64,000 nucleotides of DNA, taken from Isoetes taiwanensis (taxonomy: Eukaryota > Streptophyta > Lycopodiopsida > Isoetales > Isoetaceae). Positions 23,017-34,957 of the stretch are shown here, in pieces. Position numbers and translations under genes: made by a program. How positions within the stretch are numbered: position 1 is the first letter of the stretch; each line of letters begins with the position of its first letter. The DNA lies in assembly GCA_021234155.1 (NCBI GenBank), contig JAJEKV010000004.1:372001-436000 (forward strand), read 5' to 3'. The notes beneath the pieces are model-generated. The model made no database searches. It was not told where the DNA came from and saw only the letters and a program-made list of their open reading frames with translations.

Positions 23017-23619
23017 GCATTTAATTAAAGTGGAGCACATTCTGACGTTTGGGACTCATAAGTAAAATGAGACTCATACAAAAAAAAAAAAAGTTTTGCT
23101 AAATCACTAATAGAAATTCATATTAAAGAACAACAACTAGTTCACATGTCTTTCTCATACAATTTACAACTGGTTCATTGGGAGAAGAGTGAGAAGAAAA
23201 TGCCCATGGAGGATGGCTGGGCAAGGGGCAAAGCGGGAGGGGGATGGCAAAGGGCAAATTGGATGGCAAGGGAGAGACAAAGGGGAGGGAGGAACAAAGG
23301 GCCACAGGAAGGGGCGAAGGGTAAGGGGGATGGCAAAGGGATGACGAGGGGAGGAGCAAGGTCGAAGAGGGGATGGCAAAGAGGAGATGGCAAGGGAAGG
23401 GACAAAGCAAGAGAGGGGATGAATCCAAAAAAAGGATTGTAAATAATAATAATAAAATAAATATAATAAATAAAAATGATATAATAAATTACAATACAAT
23501 AACTAAAATACAATAAGTAATACAATAAAAATACAATAAATAATACAATAAAAATACAATAAGTAATTTAATGAATACAAATAAACATAACTAATTAGAT
23601 AATTTTTTGGGTTGCCCGT
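23017..23619. mobile_element. Second copy (left end) of the AAGTCG-TIR element
   Basis: AAGTCGCATTTAATTAAAGT at about 23017-23036 repeats the terminus of the TIR element at 41103. As there, it is followed by GGGACTCAT(A/G) words, then about 240 bp of purine-rich minisatellite (GGATGGCAA, GGGGCAAAG units, 23190-23430), then an AT-rich tract with AATACAATAAA-like repeats (23440-23600). No matching right terminus was found nearby, so this copy is truncated or has been overwritten. Confidence 0.6.
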
Positions 23620-24120
23620 AGGAAGGAAGGAAGGAAGGAAGGTATTTTTATCGTCCACGGAGACCAATCGGTCTATGGGACCCAATACAAAAACGCAGCA
23701 AGTGGATTACTGCCCGGATTAAAAAACCCCCGCCCCGAAGGATTTTTGAGGGAAAAACCGTGGCAGCAATCAGCCTGCTGACAAACTGTCCTAACATATA
23801 AAATGCAAAAACACCCAAATATATACAGTCATGCACCGCACCCGTAGTGCCCAATCAGAGGGCAACCCCTGGGGAGTATGGGGCAAGACACATAGAGGGC
23901 CACGATTGAAGAATCTTGTGGCATATCCCTTGTCGACGGCTGTGGACTTTTGGGATTTGAGGGACCCCTGAAGACGTTTAGATGGCATGGATTCCACATG
24001 AGCTTGGCGGAGGGTGGGGATGTGGTCGGCAGATCTCTCAGGCTCCAAGGCTGTCGTCCACTGATGTTTGGTCCAGGGACGGATTTCGGGTAAGCTGCTC
24101 TTCCAAACATGCTGGGCTTA
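23620..24120 (-). mobile_element. Retroelement 3' end with (GGAA)n tail
   Basis: A GGAA repeat (23621-23642) adjoins TATTTTTATC and the family hairpin at 23653-23681: GTCC, AGACC GATT GGTCT, GGAC on the minus strand. A second stem-forming block with ACCCCCGCCCCGAAGG lies at about 23710-23755. The minus-strand body up to 24110 has open frames but no domain I recognise, so this could be a SINE or a LINE UTR. Confidence 0.6.
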
Positions 24121-25162
24121 AAATTTTAGACATGGGGAAGAATTTTCCCTTGAGTTCATTTGTGTGACAAATCCAATTGGTATGGTATCTTTCACGAATT
24201 TTGAAGCCAGACTATCACGGTATTACAGCTTGGTGAACTGAGTTAGGCAAAGAGGAAAGCCTCCTTTCATGTCTGTATCTGCTGTAAATACGTTGCAGCA
24301 GACATAACTTTTGTTGAATCAGCTAGCTTTTTGTTCAAATTTGCACCAAGCTCCTCTAGCATGGTAAAATTGCGAAAATCAAAGTACACTTCTAGGTGGA
24401 AAATTTACAATCAGGAAGCTTATAAAATCTGTAGAACCTTATGCAATGTGAGTTGAGAAACTGCAGGACTTAAAGGAGGGCATTCAATTGTTTTTTCTTT
24501 CTCCTCCCGTTTGTAGAATGACTTACTAGTCTGTTGTATCGACATTAAAGAAATTAGTATCATAATCCCTATGGGAATTCAGTAGACATTACTTTTTGCT
24601 CTGTTGCAACAGCCTGCTTATTCTGGCAGGGTAAGTGCATGTGTATTTTGCTTCATCTCCATATGCCAGGACTGGCCTGGTAGATTGATAGGTCAAGTTC
24701 TTCAATATCTGGGACTGCAAAATCTAACCTCTGAATGGTTTGCCATGCCTGCTTGCCTTCTGAAGGAACAGGTCGCATACAAAACACAAGAATTATGGGA
24801 GCTTGTCCATGCTTTTAACTAAGGAACGCCATCTCTGCCAAACAAATTTGAGTGCATCTGGACTTTCTTTCTGTCAACCATGCTGCACATTTCCCTAGCA
24901 TTGCGTATTATTGAGCTTTGTGGTCTTTTGGTCCAACTAGGACTTATGGGCGGATATGTTTTTATTGATCTCTTTATATGCTTCAGCTTTAGAAGAAAGG
25001 GAGTATGTTGTTGCTGGATATTGTAATCAGGTTTCTCTATGTATGCTTCAGCCTCAGAATAAAGAGGGTTTATGTTACTATTCATTTCCCACTTTTGTAC
25101 TACAAAAAGTGCTGTGTTTTTGCTGCCTTGTTTAACGAACATGAATTTGGAATGCCTGCGAG
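24121..25162. other. No gene supported
   Basis: A 72-codon plus-strand frame at 24604-24822 ends in LKEQVAYKTQELWELVHAF. It has no splice context that links it to the CSN1 fragment downstream, and I do not recognise it. Confidence 0.35.
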
Positions 25163-25933
25163 CCATCACTGTACAACTTCAAAGCACATTATTGCAATGT
25201 GCTTGAATGCGATTCTTGTCAGCATAGAACTTGGACATTTTTTCCCATGTGTCAAATTATGTCTCAAAGGCGGAGCAAACTCCTGATGTTCAAGAGCCTG
25301 TAGTGCTGGCAAAGCTCAGGTGTGCAGCATGCTTGGCTCATTTGGAGACAAGGAAATATAAATTGGCTGCTCGCAAGGTTGTCCCCTGTTTGTTATTTGT
25401 ATTACTTATTAATTTTCTTATGGAGAAATATGTACTGCCTACAATGTTTGCTTTTAAAGCAACATATTTATCCATTGTTCCAATGCTACTTGTGGACGGT
25501 TATTTAGCTTAGTTAGTACTTGTTTTTGGAGGCAATTCGTTTCCGTGTTCTTGCATGTGACTTGTTTCCTTCTGCTATTTACATCCTGCCATGTGATAGT
25601 TTGGATTCCAAAACCCTCTTCATTCTCTTATTATAGACAGGCGTTTGATGGTTGCTGTTTCTTGTACTTGCAGTTTGTTGACACACACTTTGAGCTGGGA
25701 AACAATTATTCAGATGTTATTGCTCCTCAAGATGTTGCTACTTATGGGGGTCTCTGTGGACTAGCATCTTTTGATAGATCAGAGCTCAAGGTATTAGTTT
25801 CATGTTGATATTTGTTTGAAACCCACTCTGTTTATATTGTATGTAGAATAAGGTCATTGATAACATCAACTTTCGCAACCTCTTTGGAACTAATGCCCAA
25901 GGTCCGTGAACTCATTCATGATTTCTATGCCAG
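25163..25933 (+). pseudogene. CSN1: COP9 signalosome subunit 1 (CSN1) fragment, frameshifted
   Basis: Three exons match the middle of CSN1 (FUS6/GPS1), a PCI-domain subunit of the nuclear complex that removes NEDD8 from cullins. Exon 25163-25377 reads CTTSKHIIAMCLNAILVSIE, then after a +1 shift at the T run 25238-25243 SHVSNYVSKAEQTPD and LETRKYKLAARK. Exon 25674-25790 reads [20 protein letters not shown] and ASFDRSELK. Exon 25847-25933 reads KVIDNINFRN, then after another one-base gain MPKVRELIHDFYA. Introns sit where plant CSN1 is expected to have them, so this is not a processed copy. Exons for the N-terminus and the C-terminal half were not found within about 1 kb on either side. Either a duplicated gene fragment, or a gene with assembly errors whose other exons are far away. 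Confidence 0.85.
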
Positions 25934-26665
25934 GTCAGTCTTAGTTATTCATTGTGTAAAATTGAGGACTTTGGCTTCTCTGATTTTCTGTATCATGTGC
26001 AAAGCTTATTTACGGTAGCTCATGTTGGGCCTACAAGATCCACTTTAATTTAAACACATATCAATTACAAGTTTAGAAAGTCAATCTTATCCAGAGGGAC
26101 ACTGTGTTTCTTGATTTCTTAAATTCATAGTGATAATTTTTCCTCTAAGTATGTAAATTGGGTTGTAGTCCAGTTGTAGATGAAATAATTTTCTGTGTAG
26201 GATTGTCCCCTCTGTATTTTCTAAAGCAGATGAATAACAAATCATAAAACTGAGAGTTAAGAGTTTAGAGAAAAGCTGGATTTAATATTTTCATGTCCAA
26301 AATGTGGCTTCAAAGTCTTTCCTGAATAGACCTGACAAGAAGGATGAAGGACATCACCAACCTAATGTTAATTTATGGCAAAGCATATTTGTCTAACAAG
26401 TCTCCCTTGGAGACTGCTCATTTCAATGCCAAGAGGGACCACGTTTTCTGTGGCTATTGTACAAGAACATCTAACAACTAATCAAAGAGTGTTCAAGAAA
26501 TGTTCATGTCAATCAGAAGTGTATCTGTTGCCCTCTAAACACGAGATTGAACTGTGTCTTATTATTTTACACAAATAGTAAAAATAGCTTTTTACAGTAG
26601 TTTGTTTTGAACTTCTTTTGTCTCTTAAATGTTGTGCAACTTTTATCATACCATTCACCGGCAGT
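25934..26665. other. No gene seen
   Basis: The expected next CSN1 exon (RYASCLEYL-type sequence) is not present in any frame. Open frames here have no recognisable motif. Confidence 0.45.
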
Positions 26666-26775
26666 GCGTTGTCATATTGTTGGATGTAACTTATTAAGGA
26701 AGTTCAAATCTATTTGTGATGCGTTGTCATATTGTTGGGTGTAACTTACTAAGGAAGTTCAAATCTATTTGTGAA
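26666..26775. repeat. 55-bp tandem duplication
   Basis: GCGTTGTCATATTGTTGG and the following GTAACTTA(T/C)TAAGGAAGTT block occur twice at an exact 55-bp period (26666 and 26721). Confidence 0.85.
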
Positions 26776-26844
26776 GCCTCAGAGGACACGAGTAACGATC
26801 GGCCATGACATACATCAGGTCCTAGGTTCTGGCATTGCCATGCC

Positions 26845-27657
26845 ATGAAAGTTCTACTTCCTTCCCATGAAGAGCCAAAAGGATTGTTTGCATACTTTAG
26901 GGCTAGACCTGCAGATGTTCCAATTAGGACTATTGGTAGTACTGCATCTTTAAAATTTCATGGATCTTTAGAATTTCCGTTCCATGGTCATTCTCTCCCT
27001 ACTTCATGCAGTCTCTTCAAAACCAAGACTATTTGCTTTCACATTGCGTTAGGACTGTTGGATTATATTGTATCTTTGGAATTTGAGGTGGTCTATTGGA
27101 TCTTTAGGATTTTGGATAGAAAAAAACTTAGGTTCTTTGGGATTCCCGTATTAACTTATATTTGTATTTATGAGTGTTCAAACAAGATCAACTTTTTTCA
27201 TGTCCTATCTTTTGTAGAATTTTTTTCCATTTCCGTTTCAATGATTTCTTCAATCTTTGTTGTTCCAATGTTTTCCTTGGTTCAAATACTTTGCTTAAAT
27301 GTTTTTATTTGGTATTTTCTTTTGTCCTCTGTCCCGTCATTTGAACTTCTCTTGTTCTATCTTTTGTCTAAGATGGGGGTTCGGTTCAATTGCAAGAAAG
27401 CGGCCACCCCATCCCTCCAAGGGTGGGCCGTAGATGCAATATGCCATCCGTCTAGCCATCTGGCGGGGATACGAAGTCCCACGGCCATTCCACCCCTCCG
27501 ATGGTGGTCCGTTTGCAATGCAAGATGCAACATCATCCACCACGAATTACAAGATAGATACCACCAACAACCTTGCAGACTGGTCCAATACGAGATATCA
27601 TACAATTCCCATGCAACTCACTTTCAAAGACAACCACAGAACAACGCAACACAATAG
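26845..27657 (+). other. 270-codon open frame of doubtful coding status
   Basis: This is one of the longest uninterrupted frames in the window and starts with ATG. Its central part is a Phe/Ser/Ile/Val-rich stretch that would form several hydrophobic segments; its end is Gln/His-rich. The DNA is T-rich with repeated GGATCTTTAG(A/G)A(A/T)TT words, which gives hydrophobic translations by composition alone. No family is recognised and no splice or promoter signal supports it. Probably fortuitous; a decayed repeat is possible. Confidence 0.2.
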
Positions 27658-29656
27658 GGCTCATGCCAAGATATTCCAGAACCAAGTGACAGCATCATAT
27701 AGCCAAATTGCAAAGCAGAATACTAAACTCCTTTAGCATATAAGCAGCCACAACTTCCATGCAATACCATAATTAGACCCATAGCAAAAGATATCACAGC
27801 ACCCGTGCTCCTTGTATTCCAACCTCATAGATTCCACATGCTACTCCAACAAAGTACTAGCAGTACACCCTTCTGTGATACAGTTAAGAAGCTAGCCTCT
27901 ATTATTAAAGGTTCCCTAAATTAGGCCACATCCAATAGTTCAATCCTGGACAAAGAACTCTATGTTTCACCCTATACTAAGATGTCTTAAGAAGGTTTGT
28001 AAGAGTTTCCGTACTCAATTCACATACTAGCTATCTAGGCTAGCAAAAACGCACAAAGAAACACATGCCACAATGGCCAGCATACGGGTCAGGGCAGACA
28101 GGTTATCAACAATGCCATGAAGATACGCACGTACCAAGCCCTCCCATCAATCCAAGACATGGCACAATAGTTTTGGGCTGCCCCCCAACTATAACCTAAA
28201 GCCAGGTTCAGTTGTTCATAGCATGTCACCATATCTCAATTACGGTTCGTTCCCCTAGTTAATTCAACTTGTTTATCTTGCTAGACATAATTAGCCCGCC
28301 ATAAAGTAGGACACGTGCCTTAAGAAGGCAAAATGCATTTTGCTTAAGATTACAACAAAATTTTATAGTGCGGGCTTGACAAACTAAATGAACGTTACTG
28401 TTAATCCTTTAGCAAATGAACAGTTGGAGTAAAAAAGTTTACAACTACCTAAACGTACAATATGACAATAGAGTTCGTAAATTCATCTCTACAGACCGCG
28501 TTTAAGTGCGTTGCATAGTGAATGTCTTAACTTGACATTTGCAGTTGCAATTTGAAACCCACGATGAGATGCACCGAAATGGAAAATGAAAACGTCACAA
28601 TGAGGTACAATGTGTCTAGTAGCACTGCTTTCAGATTTGGCCAAAGGGCCCAATGCCAACGGGCAACCCCTTGATGCAACCCCTTGATGCGTTAGCATCT
28701 TGTTCTTTCTTTCTCGCCCCGCGTGGCGGGAATGGGCATATTGTCTCTGACTTTTTTTCCAAGCACTGAGTGGCGGCTGTGCTTTGTGTTTCACAAGTGA
28801 AAATCTGCAGGGTGTTTCATCTGCGAAAATAGGGCTCTATTGATCTCAAGCAGCTTGTTATTTGTCTGAGCTTCCTTGCTATACTGCTACCAGATAAAAT
28901 CAGATAAAATCATCGTCCAGGGGAGCCGGAACCCTGAAGCACGACTTCTTCTGGCTTTCCGGAATATATTGCAGTTGCCGGAGGTTCTGATGAACCACTT
29001 TGCTATAGAGATTAGAGGAGATAATAGCCCTCGTACTTGTTATAACATAAGGACCGTTTCCTACACATTGTCTGTTGTTGCTGTCTGTTCTATCGCTCCA
29101 CATGCAATGCCCAAAAATCCTGCATCAATCAAAATGCACCAATTGTTAGCTTATGTACAGATTTATTATTTCTTTTCTATGAAAAAGGGCAGTTTGCACT
29201 TGAAAATTGGAAAGTTGCTGCTGCTATTATCTTGTTTTTAAGAATAGACCAGTTTGATGCCCGACAATGGGGCAGCTGCAATGAAGAACCACAAGGCAAG
29301 CAGAGCCTCCTGCCGCTACTTAATTCTGACAAACAACTGCCATACTAATTTGAAAATAAAAGAACCCATGCACAAGACTCGCTTTGTTAAGTTGTTTGTT
29401 CTTTAATCTGTAGTAAGAAGAATATAGATAGTTTACATACCATAGCTCTGAAATGCCCCATTGTTGCAATCTTTTAAATAATGTGGGCTGGAACTGAATA
29501 GGACATGCTTACCGAGACTTAGGTCGATGCAGTAAGAAAATAGATTATAGGGGCTCGGATTCCACTGTCAGATCTTCCAGACTATGCAAGCTTTACGAGT
29601 ATGTTCATACTCTTCCCTGTACATTATCCATTAAATACATAGGCACACAGAGTTTA
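27658..29656. other. Intergenic DNA, no gene supported
   Basis: Open frames at 28794-28489 (minus) and 28876-29241 (plus) have no recognised motif. Nothing repetitive stands out except a short GCAACCCCTTGATG doublet near 28663-28690. Confidence 0.4.
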
Positions 29657-30292
29657 ACAATATTGAAATAGGGTCGACTTTTTTGCCCATCGTTTATTCT
29701 TAAGGTGACACGTGTCACCTCCAATAACCCGGAGTGTCAGTCGGGTACCCTGATTCCGGGTGACAGGCTGAACCGGTCAGCTTAACAATTTTGGTTGATA
29801 ATTTGTTTGAAAATCATTTGCTCAAAGTTTCAGAGTTTGGTCATTTCACAGGTTTCAAAGATCAAAGTCGAGCTTTTTCATTACTCAAAATTTTCACAGT
29901 TTTCAAAGATCAAAGTTGAGTTTTTTCAAAGTTTTTCAAACTTTAGCTTTTAGCTTACTACAATCAAAATTACTAGAAGATGAAAGGAAAGTAACGGTGA
30001 AGTTTTTCAACGATTCAAAGAGATTCAACATTTGTTCAAAGCAAATTGAAGCAGTCTGGCTCATTCAACAGATTCAGATTTGAGGTTCAACAGATTCAAC
30101 ATTGAGCACTTCACTTCCTGCAAACCATAAGAAACAATTAAAATAAGAAAATTATAACTAAACTAACAAATTCAAAAAAAAATACTTACAGTGATTTTAT
30201 AACAGAGCTGGCTTCATTTAAACTTCCTACATGAATAACAATGCTCTCAATCTTATTACCTGAAATTGTAACGCCTCCAGATGCACCAACAC

Positions 30293-32456
30293 TGATACGA
30301 ACCGGTCTTTCAACATCATTTTTCCTTCCATCTCAAAATTACATTAAACCAACCGGTTAACCTCGGAACTTTCTAGTCATCAAAACACAGTTAATCAAAA
30401 CAACTTTAAAACCCGGGAACAGGATCTTCTGGCACAAATTCACCATCAACCGGGCTCAGATTTGCGAACACTGCAAAGGATCTTTATGGCTCTTCCCAAA
30501 ACTGAGAATTCTGTTGTTCAACTGAATAACTTCTTTAAGATCAACTGAGGATCATAAAGATTTGGTTATGAAACTCTGATGTCGCTGCCGCAGTATTTTG
30601 TGACCCCTCGTCACCTTTTTGGCCATTACTCTCTCGTCCGGATGAACTACAAAATGTGCCCCCCCAATTCGGAAACTAGACTCTGAGCCGGTTTCACCGA
30701 GGTAAAGATCATTTCAATCAGAGCTCTGGTTGCGGAGATATGACCAACTGAAGTTTCGGTTCTTTTCGGTTCTATTTATAGATCTCTCTGCGACTTTAGT
30801 CTTTTTTTCAAAATGATGACTAACACCTTTGCCTCTGTGTTCATCTCTGCAAATCATCTCAGCCACTCCCCCGAGCTTGTGCCGTAACAATTCCTTCCCG
30901 TCTCAAGACTGATCGTCCTCGATCATCTGCCTTGTGGGTCTTAACAATTCCTTCCCGTCTCAAGACTGATCATCCTCGATCATCTGCCTTGCGGGTCTTA
31001 ACAATTCCTTCCCGTCTCAAGACTGATCGTCCTCGATCATCTGTCTTGCGGAAATAATTTATTTTCCTCCTGTCTCAAGACGGATCGAACTCAATCGTCT
31101 GCCTTGCAGGAATAATGTCTCCCCTTCCCGTCTCAAGACTGATCGAACTCGATCATCTGCCTTGCAGGAATAATGTCTCCCCTTCCCGTCTCAAGACTGA
31201 TCGAACTCGATCATCTGCCTTGCAGGAAGGTCCACCTTTTCCCAAAGCTAGTCAACTGACTATCCGCTTTGCTGGAATAACCATCTTTCTTTCTAAACTA
31301 GTCACCTGACTATCTGCTTTGAAAGGATTTCTTCAAAACCACCTTTCTTTCTAAACTAGTCACCTGACTATATGCTTTGAAAGGATTTCTTCTAGGCTGG
31401 TAAACTTACCATCTGCCTTACAATTCTGGCTTCTGTACTGCAGTAACAGTTGCCCCCTTCTAAACTCTAGAGCAACATTTATTTGAAAAAGAAACTCCTT
31501 TCTTAACTCAAATCAAAACTATGCTCCAACTAGCAATTATAGGCACACAAAAACTTGTTTAGATTACTTATCTCTCAGATGACCAATCTGAATTCGCTCT
31601 CCATCTCTTAGGCGTGGATCTTTCTGATCATTTGCAAAGCATGCTTTTCTTGCTCAATATCTTCCTTCTAGACTCCAACTACTCAGAACAATCCTTTATC
31701 CTTTTCGTCTCCTGTCCTTTCTTACTTCCCTGCATCAAGAACAATAACAATTTCTTCCTTCCATCTCTAAGAGTCTGTTAAACCAACCGGTTAACCTCTC
31801 TGGAACTTTCTAGTCATTAGGTAACATCGAATTGGCTAATTCAAAGTCTCAAAACGTGTTAAAGGCCTAACACAGAATTATTTTAACAGGATCAACTTAC
31901 GCTCTGATACCACTTGATACGAACCGGTCTTTCCTGTCTGCAAAACTGTCAAATACGGTTAATCAAAACAACTTTAAAACCCGGGAACAGGATCTTCTGG
32001 CACAAATTCACCACCCAACCGGGCTCAGATTTGCGAAAACTGCAAAGGATCTTTATGGCTCTTCCCAAAACTGAGAATTCTGTTGTTCAACTGAATAACT
32101 TCTCTGGGATCAACTGAGGATCATAAAGATTTGGTTATGAAACTCTGATGTCGCTGCCGCAGTATTTTGTGTCCCCTCGTCACCTTTTCGGCCATTACTC
32201 TCTCGTCCGGATGAACTACGGAATGTGCCCCACCCAATTCAGAAACTAGACTCCGAGCCGGTTCCAAGGAGGTAAAGATCGCTTCAATCGGAGCTCTGGT
32301 TGCGGAGATATGACCAACTGAACTTTCAACTTTCGGTTCTATTTATAGATCTCTCTGCGACTTTAGTCTTTTTTTCAAAATGATGACTAACACCTTTGCC
32401 TCTGTGTTCATCTCTGTAAATCCTCTCAGCCACTCCCCCGAGCTTGTGCCGTAACA
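30293..32456 (-). mobile_element. Small non-autonomous LTR retrotransposon (TRIM/LARD-like)
   Basis: LTRs lie at 31915-32456 (5' in element sense, 542 bp) and 30293-30890 (3', 598 bp). Both begin TGTTACGGCACAAGCTCGGG and end CGGTTCGTATCA on the minus strand. The 5-bp target duplication AACAC is exact (30288-30292 and 32457-32461). The primer-binding site TGGTATCAGAGC (31912-31901), complementary to initiator Met tRNA, starts two bases inside the 5' LTR. The polypurine tract GACGGGAAGGAAT (30903-30891) abuts the 3' LTR. Each LTR carries a TATAAATAG promoter box (about 30770 and 32340). The 1.0-kb interior has no gag or pol frame, so it would need another element's proteins. The LTRs differ mainly by a 50-60 bp block that also occurs near the primer site. 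Confidence 0.92.
30891..31230 (-). repeat. Minisatellite built from the polypurine-tract region
   Basis: Six imperfect units of about 55-62 bp, each with CCCGTCTCAAGACTGATCG and ATC(A/G)TCTGCCTTG on the plus strand. Read on the minus strand each unit repeats the purine-rich GACGGGAAGG motif that primes plus-strand synthesis. A related second array of ACTAGTCACCTGACTAT(C/A)TG units follows to about 31390. Confidence 0.85.
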
Positions 32457-34919
32457 AACACTTTCTATAGGATCACGAAAATATTTCTTCAAAGCAGGTT
32501 TTTCTTTTAGCACCACATCCAAATCATTCATATATGCATCGTCTATCTCAACTGGCACGACACTATCAAAACCTGTATTAACAGCCTGCGCAATGTTGGA
32601 TATATCACGCAGAGGCTGATTTCCAAACGACGAACACAAACAAGCTGCCTTCTCCAAATTCCCAGATAATCCAACATTCAAATTTTTAACATTATTATGA
32701 AAAGACTCGCCATACGTCTTACCACTATTCATCACGTTCATAGCCGAAGCTTTTGCGACAACTCCACTTTGATCATAACGCTGATATGCTTCGGCACTCT
32801 TATGATCTGTGATCCTCATACCAACTTCAATCGGCACACCTGATACTGCCATCTGTGTAATTGCAGTGCTCCTGCAACTCTTGTTCGTAAAGTTCCCTTC
32901 AATCCCACAGATTTCAACCATATCCTTCATCCAAGTCCCAATGGTTTTCCATGACACATGATTTGTATTATACCAAACATCTTTTCTCGGACGATTAATT
33001 GCCTGTAAAAACACAAATCTGCCACCAAACTTATCCTGCACCTCGTACTTTGGAAGATGGAACTCTAACTGCCTCCAACGCTCTATCACATCACGTTTAT
33101 AACATCTTACGGGCTCCCTGAAATCCTCAGGTTTGCATTTGTTGATGCCGCCATGCCAATTCTTGCTGGTCGTCTCACAATACTCTAAGTATTCATTCAC
33201 AAAATCCCTTTCAACAAAGAACTGAAAGTCCCTGACCTTACATAACTTTTTGCCCCAAGATGACTAAAAAGAAAAAATGTTCGTGACATACAATAAAAGT
33301 TAAGAACCTCTTCTTTGAAGACCCAATTTTCGTGGTAACCGAGGCCGCTAAGATGCAATTTGTCGACTGGTCCTCCCTACTCAATATATCAGACTTCTTC
33401 CGCTTTGGAGTGAAGCCACCTGCGACAGAATCTTCCATTGCAACCTCCAAAGCCTTACGTGCCTTCATAAACCTGACATCCTTATAAATGTCGATCACTT
33501 TCTCTTCAATACGTGTATTCATAACCCTAGCATCTTGTGCTCGACGTAATATTCTGTTAAAACCACGGAATAAATTCTGCAACCTGCACAACAGAAAACA
33601 TGTTAGAATAAAGAAAAGTACACAAACAAATAAAGAAAAATAAATAGTATACTTATGAGTCTGGTGGATATGGCTTCCCATCAATTCGACGCACACATAG
33701 CATAAACTGCTCTAAATTGTCAGCAAGATTATTCAATTCCATGTCTTCAATCTTAACATCAATTGATTTTCCCACGTGCATCCGCCATGCATCAAATCTT
33801 CCCTGCACCCATTCGTCCTTTGTTTCCAAAGAATTCTCAAAAGCATTACTGACCCTGCTAACAAGTTCTGGATCTAGATCAACAAACCCCCAGTCTTCAA
33901 TGGTTTCTTTCCGCGATGTCGATCAGTCAAAATATCACTCATATCCATGCTATTATTTCTGTCCACTCCAACTGTCATTTCTTCTGTAACCACATTAAAA
34001 GTCGACCCTATTTCAATATTCTTTCCATCATCTGTATTCAAGGTCTTCCCATCAGCAACAGGCTCAGATGTTAAAACTGGACTGCCATCCTTCAAGGACT
34101 CGTCAAATGGGATACCAAGACTAAAAGATGGGTCATCAGCAACTACAGATGTATCTGGAACACATCAACACTTTTAGTAACCTACTAAACCTATTCAACC
34201 TACTAATAAACAAATAACTAACCTTTGACAGCTGCAGACGCTTCAACCTCCTCTGCTACAGCATTCCTGACTCCACATCCATCTGCAACAACTTGAACCT
34301 CCTCTGCTACAACATTCCTGACTCCACGGCCGTCTACAACAACCAAATATTAGACATGCATTAAAAAAAAACAACATGCATTAACTATTACCTCCAAAAC
34401 CGAGTTGTTCGGAAGTAAAAGCTTCATTTACACGAAATCTTGAACCTCCAGAACCATCTGCAAAAATAAAAATGCATTGAAGACTTGCATGCAAACAAAA
34501 AAAACCAAATCTAGACCCTAAACCTTACTTTCAGAATCTATAGACAGTACAGAACATTCTTCCGAACAACTAGTCGCCGGAATCAACAATATATCCTTCC
34601 CTAAACATGCAAACCAAACAAAAACACTTAAAAAATAAAAAAATCATGAAAACTTCAAGAACCTGCGAAAAAAACCTTCGACATTTGTCTTTTCCACTGC
34701 AACTTCGGTAATATTAGCTTTTACTACAGCTATTGAAGAAGAATCAGCAACAAAAAACCCTATAGCCACAAAAATCTCTATAGAAGTAAGAAAAAAATAA
34801 AATCTGCCTTCAAAACGCTTCTGCCGAGCAAGCGCCTCCATCTTAGTTGCTTGGCTTGATGGAGCTCGCGGAGGTCTGCCCTGGCGCCTTGACGGAATCA
34901 TGTCGCAGAGAGGAGCAGA

Positions 34920-34957
<38 letters not shown>

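Larger units (their letters stand above)
30111..34901 (-). pseudogene. Crypton/DUF3504-like tyrosine recombinase gene, interrupted and frameshifted
   Basis: The first ATG (34901) gives an AT-hook-like GRPPRAP N-terminus. Exons read at 34600-34529, 34457-34392, 34333-34223 and 34154-33657 are mutually in phase. The last contains EDWGFVDLDPELVS and IDGKPYPPDS. The next starts at 33583 with LFRGFNRILRRAQDAR and KARKALEVAMED, the N-terminal domain of this recombinase family. The C-terminal domain (33200-32462) carries GIEGNFTNKSCRSTAITQMA, ITDHKS and YQRYDQ, giving catalytic K/R, H and Y positions. The first catalytic Arg block was not found. After the LTR insertion the frame resumes at 30292 and ends through a last exon at 30117. 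Defects: a 1-nt shift near 33905, a donor reading ATAAGT instead of GTAAGT at 33656, uncertain joining at 33240-33330, and the insertion. Such enzymes move circular DNA by site-specific recombination. Confidence 0.78.

Noticed and set aside
23123-23525. Overlapping Pro/Leu/Tyr-rich frames of about 100 codons
   Set aside because: Low-complexity purine tract and AT repeats; three frames are open at once.
26845-27657. A 270-residue multi-pass membrane protein
   Set aside because: Hydrophobic runs follow from T-rich repeated DNA; no family, splice or promoter evidence.
34921-34956. Poly(A) run as a retroposed cDNA tail
   Set aside because: It sits in the 5' leader region of the minus-strand recombinase gene and inside the inverted repeat context, with no processed gene beside it.
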